Assembly (NCBI GenBank): GCA_044353855.1
Contig: JBILBF010000001.1
Span: 843,443-907,442 of the forward strand
Origin: UKL13-3 sp044353855
GTDB lineage: Bacteria; Bacteroidota; Bacteroidia; UKL13-3
Reading direction: 5' to 3'
Length of the DNA stretch: 64,000 bases
Below the pieces are notes generated by a model. That model ran no database searches. It was not told the origin of the DNA and saw only the letters and a list, made by a program, of their open reading frames with translations. Made by a program: the position numbers and the translations under genes. Below, piece by piece: positions 61,235-64,000 of this stretch; position 1 is the first letter of the stretch; every line of letters begins with the position of its first letter.

Positions 61235-62035
61235 ATGTTATTTATCAAAAAAATAAGTGTGTTGTGTGTATTGTTTAGCTGCCTATTGGTATTGCATTCA
61301 TGCGAAAAAGAAACTGCTGGAACAACTACAACAAGTACTACCTCTTCAACTGGGAATACTGTTATTGAAGAAGGTCTTACTTTTACATCGCCCGGAACAT
61401 TAACAGTTACGTTTAATCATCAATTTAAAGAAAAAGCCTTACAACTTGCACCCACAAGCTACGTTACAAATGCAAATGATACCGTAAGATTTACAGAAAT
61501 TCGGTATTATATTACCAATGTTGAATTAACAACTAAAGCAGGCACAAAAGTGAATTTGGGCAACGCCAATTTAATAGATTTTTTGCCACCTAATACTAGC
61601 TCGTTTAGTATAAATAATATCCCTGTTGGTAATTACACATCGTTATCTTATTTAATTGGAGTGGATAGTATTCGTAATTCAGGAGGTGTTCAAGAAGGTG
61701 ATTTGGATCCAAGCAATGGCATGTTTTGGACTTGGAATACTGGATATGTTTTTTTGAGATGCAAAGGTCGGTTTGGTATTGCTGAGTCTGCATTCTCATT
61801 AGATATAGGAGGTACAAGAAATCTGATGGTATCCAATCATTCACTTATTCCATTCAAAAAGTCAGGAACAAGTGCAACCATTAATTTTAATATGGACATA
61901 GCCAATATGTTCAATGCTCCCAATAGTTATAGTTTAATTACTGACCCCGCTGATATTCACACAGCAGGTTCTTCAGCTATTGCTAAACTAAAACCAAATA
62001 TAATTAACACATTTTCAATTAAAGATATTCAATAA
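61235..62035 (+). CDS. MbnP family (copper-binding) lipoprotein
   Basis: A protein of about 266 residues with a lipobox (LVLHSC, Cys23) and a Thr/Ser-rich linker, then a beta-rich domain: LTVTFNHQFKEKALQLAPTSYV, TVRFTEIRYYITNVELT, DFLPPNTSSFSINNIPVGNYTSLSYLIGVD, and the key NGMFWTWNTGYVFLRCKG (Trp165 and Trp167). This is the MbnP family, whose studied member holds a kynurenine made from Trp and binds copper. The chosen ATG (MLFIKKISVL) is downstream of a -7 element. The next gene, an MbnH/MauG-like di-heme enzyme, starts at the stop codon (TAATG). Confidence 0.87.
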   Translation: MLFIKKISVLCVLFSCLLVLHSCEKETAGTTTTSTTSSTGNTVIEEGLTFTSPGTLTVTFNHQFKEKALQLAPTSYVTNANDTVRFTEIRYYITNVELTTKAGTKVNLGNANLIDFLPPNTSSFSINNIPVGNYTSLSYLIGVDSIRNSGGVQEGDLDPSNGMFWTWNTGYVFLRCKGRFGIAESAFSLDIGGTRNLMVSNHSLIPFKKSGTSATINFNMDIANMFNAPNSYSLITDPADIHTAGSSAIAKLKPNIINTFSIKDIQ

Positions 62036-63144
62036 TGAAAAGATTTTTAGGCCTATTTTATGTGTTATTATTATTCTTAATAGTTGCCTGTAAAAAAGAT
62101 ACAGAAGTACTGCCCGTTGTGCCCATAATTCCTGGACAACCAGTTGATACCACTAAACCCTATATTCCTACTCCTTATTTTGTTAAACTCCCACTAGGGT
62201 TAACTGAATTTCCGTATTCAATTGACAATCCCCTTACTGTTGAAGGAGTTGAATTGGGACGAAAACTGTTTCATGATAAAATGCTTTCTTTAGATGAAAC
62301 ACAATCTTGTGCTTCATGCCATAATCAATTGAATGGATTTACAGATAATGGAAATCAATTTAGCACAGGTATTACAGGTGCTGTTGGAACAAGAAATTCA
62401 ATGCCTTTGTTTAACTTAGCATGGGTCGAGAAATTTGCAAAAACAACCAATCGTTTTTTTTGGGACGGGGGCTCGATTAGTTTAGAACACCAATCTTTAG
62501 ATCCAATTACAAATCCAATTGAAATGGCTGAATCATTATTAAATGTATTAAGCAAATTGCAGCAAGATTCTGTTTACCCTTCTCTATTTAAAAAAGCTTT
62601 TGGAACGGATTCCATTACGACTAAATTATTATCGCAAGCAATTGCACAATTTGAACGAACCATTGTTTCGGGTAGCACCCGTTTTGATAAATATAGATTG
62701 TTTTTACAACCTGCTTATCTAACTGCTCAAGAATTGAGAGGATTAGCTCTTTTTAATACAGAGGAAAAGGCAGATTGTTTTCATTGCCACAATGTATCAG
62801 GATCCTACAGCACCGATTTTTTATTTCACAATAATGGTCATCAAAGTACAGATTTAGGCTTAGCTCGAATTACCAATAATGCTGAAGATAATGGCAAATT
62901 TAGAACGCCAACTCTCAGAAACTTGCAATTAACAGCCCCTTACATGCATGATGGTAGGCTTAAAACATTGGAAGAAGTTGTTGAATTTTATAATTCGGGT
63001 GCAATTAGGAATTTTCCGGCAGACCCTTTTATAACCAAACATCCCAATGGCTTACAACTTACATCTGAAGAGAAAGCCGATTTGGTGGCTTTTTTAAAAT
63101 GTATGACTGATTCAACACTGATTACCAACCCTGACTATAAATAA
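62035..63144 (+). CDS. Di-heme cytochrome c peroxidase / MauG-family protein (MbnH-like), lipoprotein
   Basis: A 369-residue protein with a lipobox (Cys19, LIVAC) and two heme c sites, CASCH (92-96) and CFHCH (248-252). It also has ELGRKLFHDKMLSLDETQSC, GTRNSMPLFNLAW and FFWDGG near the first heme and KFRTPTLRNLQLTAPYMHDGRLKTLEEVVEFY near the C-terminus, all of the bacterial cytochrome c peroxidase/MauG family. The start codon overlaps the MbnP stop (TAATG), so production is coupled. The pair suggests it oxidises a Trp in MbnP, as MbnH does. A plain peroxidase remains possible. Confidence 0.92.
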   Translation: MKRFLGLFYVLLLFLIVACKKDTEVLPVVPIIPGQPVDTTKPYIPTPYFVKLPLGLTEFPYSIDNPLTVEGVELGRKLFHDKMLSLDETQSCASCHNQLNGFTDNGNQFSTGITGAVGTRNSMPLFNLAWVEKFAKTTNRFFWDGGSISLEHQSLDPITNPIEMAESLLNVLSKLQQDSVYPSLFKKAFGTDSITTKLLSQAIAQFERTIVSGSTRFDKYRLFLQPAYLTAQELRGLALFNTEEKADCFHCHNVSGSYSTDFLFHNNGHQSTDLGLARITNNAEDNGKFRTPTLRNLQLTAPYMHDGRLKTLEEVVEFYNSGAIRNFPADPFITKHPNGLQLTSEEKADLVAFLKCMTDSTLITNPDYK

Positions 63145-63254
63145 AAATATTACCAACCTTTTTTATGGTGTAAACGTAATATAATTGTTAAACGATTATT
63201 ATAATATAAGTTTAATAGCTTTTTTTGATTTTAAAGTAAATAAATAAAACAAAC

Positions 63255-64000
63255 ATGAAAAACACATTACGCAATTTCCTACTGATAGTAATTTTATTTT
63301 TAGGCTATTCATTAACCGCTCAGACTAATGTGTCAGCTCCTTATTGTACGCCCCCTCATGTAGGTTGTGGCATTTCAGAAATTGGTCAAGTTACGTTAAA
63401 TACCTTAAGTCACAATACACCATGCTCTACAACTGGTTTTGATTATACATACTGGAATAATGGAGGTGCTAATACAACCAATTTAGTCCAAGGGAATACC
63501 TATACTTTGAGTGTAAGTAGTTCTACTACTTGTATTTTGTCTGTTTGGTTTGATTGGAATAAAGATAATACGTTTAGTGCAACAGAACATATTCAGCCTA
63601 CTAGTTTTATTAGTCTTGGCACTACACTAGTGTCCACTACAATTATTGTACCTTCAACTGCAGTTTTAGGTGTTACGAGAATGAGAATTAGATCTCGTGG
63701 TTTAGCAAATCCAAATGGTTCAGGTGATGCTTGTACGGTTTTTGGTGGAGGAAATGCTAAAGATTTTGATATTACTATAGTTCCCGCTATACCTCCCGTA
63801 ACCGTTCCTCCCATTGCAAGTTTCTCTTATGACGAATCAATTGATACCGTTTGGATAAACGCAAACCGCACCTTAGTAAACACGAGTGTAGATGCAGAAA
63901 AAAGCTATTGGGATATTATTGGTTACAATGTATCCAACAAAAATGGACCTTATGCAGCAGTACAAACTACTCGCCAATGCAAAAACTCCGAAAACATTAC
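63255..64000 (+). CDS. Secreted GEVED-domain protein, N-terminal part, cut by window edge
   Basis: An ATG at 63255 opens a frame that runs off the right edge (248 codons). It has a signal peptide (MKNTLRNFLLIVILFLGYSLTAQ). Then come PYCTPPHVGCGISEIGQVTLNTL and ILSVWFDWNKDNTFSATEH, and finally GDACTVFGGGNAKDFDITIV; the WFDWNxDxxF core is the GEVED domain of secreted Bacteroidota proteins, which often carry T9SS C-terminal domains. The C-terminus is not visible, so cargo status is only likely. Confidence 0.85.
   Translation, partial: MKNTLRNFLLIVILFLGYSLTAQTNVSAPYCTPPHVGCGISEIGQVTLNTLSHNTPCSTTGFDYTYWNNGGANTTNLVQGNTYTLSVSSSTTCILSVWFDWNKDNTFSATEHIQPTSFISLGTTLVSTTIIVPSTAVLGVTRMRIRSRGLANPNGSGDACTVFGGGNAKDFDITIVPAIPPVTVPPIASFSYDESIDTVWINANRTLVNTSVDAEKSYWDIIGYNVSNKNGPYAAVQTTRQCKNSENI

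Overview
The window is a contiguous, AT-rich bacterial chromosome segment with about sixty protein genes, one tRNA and one probable structured RNA. It almost certainly comes from a member of the Bacteroidota. The evidence is a type IX secretion (T9SS)/gliding locus (porU, porV, gldJ, two porP/sprF-like genes), proteins with both type A and type B T9SS C-terminal sorting domains, BT_3928-, DUF1599- and DUF4783-family genes, promoters of the TTTG-N19-TAnnTTTG type, and no Shine-Dalgarno-like signals. I cannot name a family or genus from sequence alone. No phage, insertion sequence, CRISPR array or plasmid gene was found; nearly everything is housekeeping or envelope biology.

Layout. 1-7.4 kb: edge-truncated class III aminotransferase, deoxyhypusine-synthase-like enzyme, rmuC, lolA, a lipoprotein, gpmI, a DUF4783 protein and nadC. 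7.4-16.3 kb: T9SS block, with gldJ and two tandem porP/sprF paralogues on the minus strand, divergent from porU (sortase) and porV. 16.3-27 kb: ispF and murF (convergent, overlapping), an FG-GAP T9SS cargo, an ECF sigma factor, queD-folE, a DnaQ/GIY-YIG fusion, a YdeI-like protein and guaB. 27.1-27.5 kb: initiator tRNA followed by two 99-bp tandem copies of its 3' half plus terminator. 27.6-33.8 kb: era, der, a small lipoprotein, rpmH-rnpA-yidD, a C-terminal processing protease and a TauE-like permease. 33.9-43.4 kb: SprT-like protein, a gliding-motility C-terminal-domain protein, DUF3332, then pheT, a coiled-coil gene, zapA and rny, preceded by a 6S-like RNA candidate. 43.4-52.2 kb: CoA-binding protein, TPR lipoprotein, folP-cdaA, DUF1599, BT_3928, aroK, HU, a phosphoribosyltransferase, rpmE2, a GlmU-like protein and tpiA. 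52.3-64 kb: a 1444-residue secreted protein of unknown function, plsY, clpS, a CoA-transferase pair, mdh, a retropepsin-like protein, a YajQ protein, an MbnP-MbnH pair and an edge-truncated GEVED-domain protein.

How it fits together. PorU and PorV process and carry cargo through the T9SS outer-membrane channel, GldJ supports the gliding/T9SS machinery, and three proteins here look like its cargo (18181-20559, 35313-37706, and probably 63255-64000). MbnP and the di-heme MbnH enzyme are translationally coupled and probably build a modified-Trp copper site at the cell surface.

Observations most worth a second look: the 6S-like RNA upstream of pheT; the tRNA-fMet-derived 99-bp repeat; the MbnP-MbnH pair; substituted catalytic residues in the GIY-YIG half of the DnaQ fusion and in the RHR motif of CdaA; and the large unknown protein coupled to plsY.
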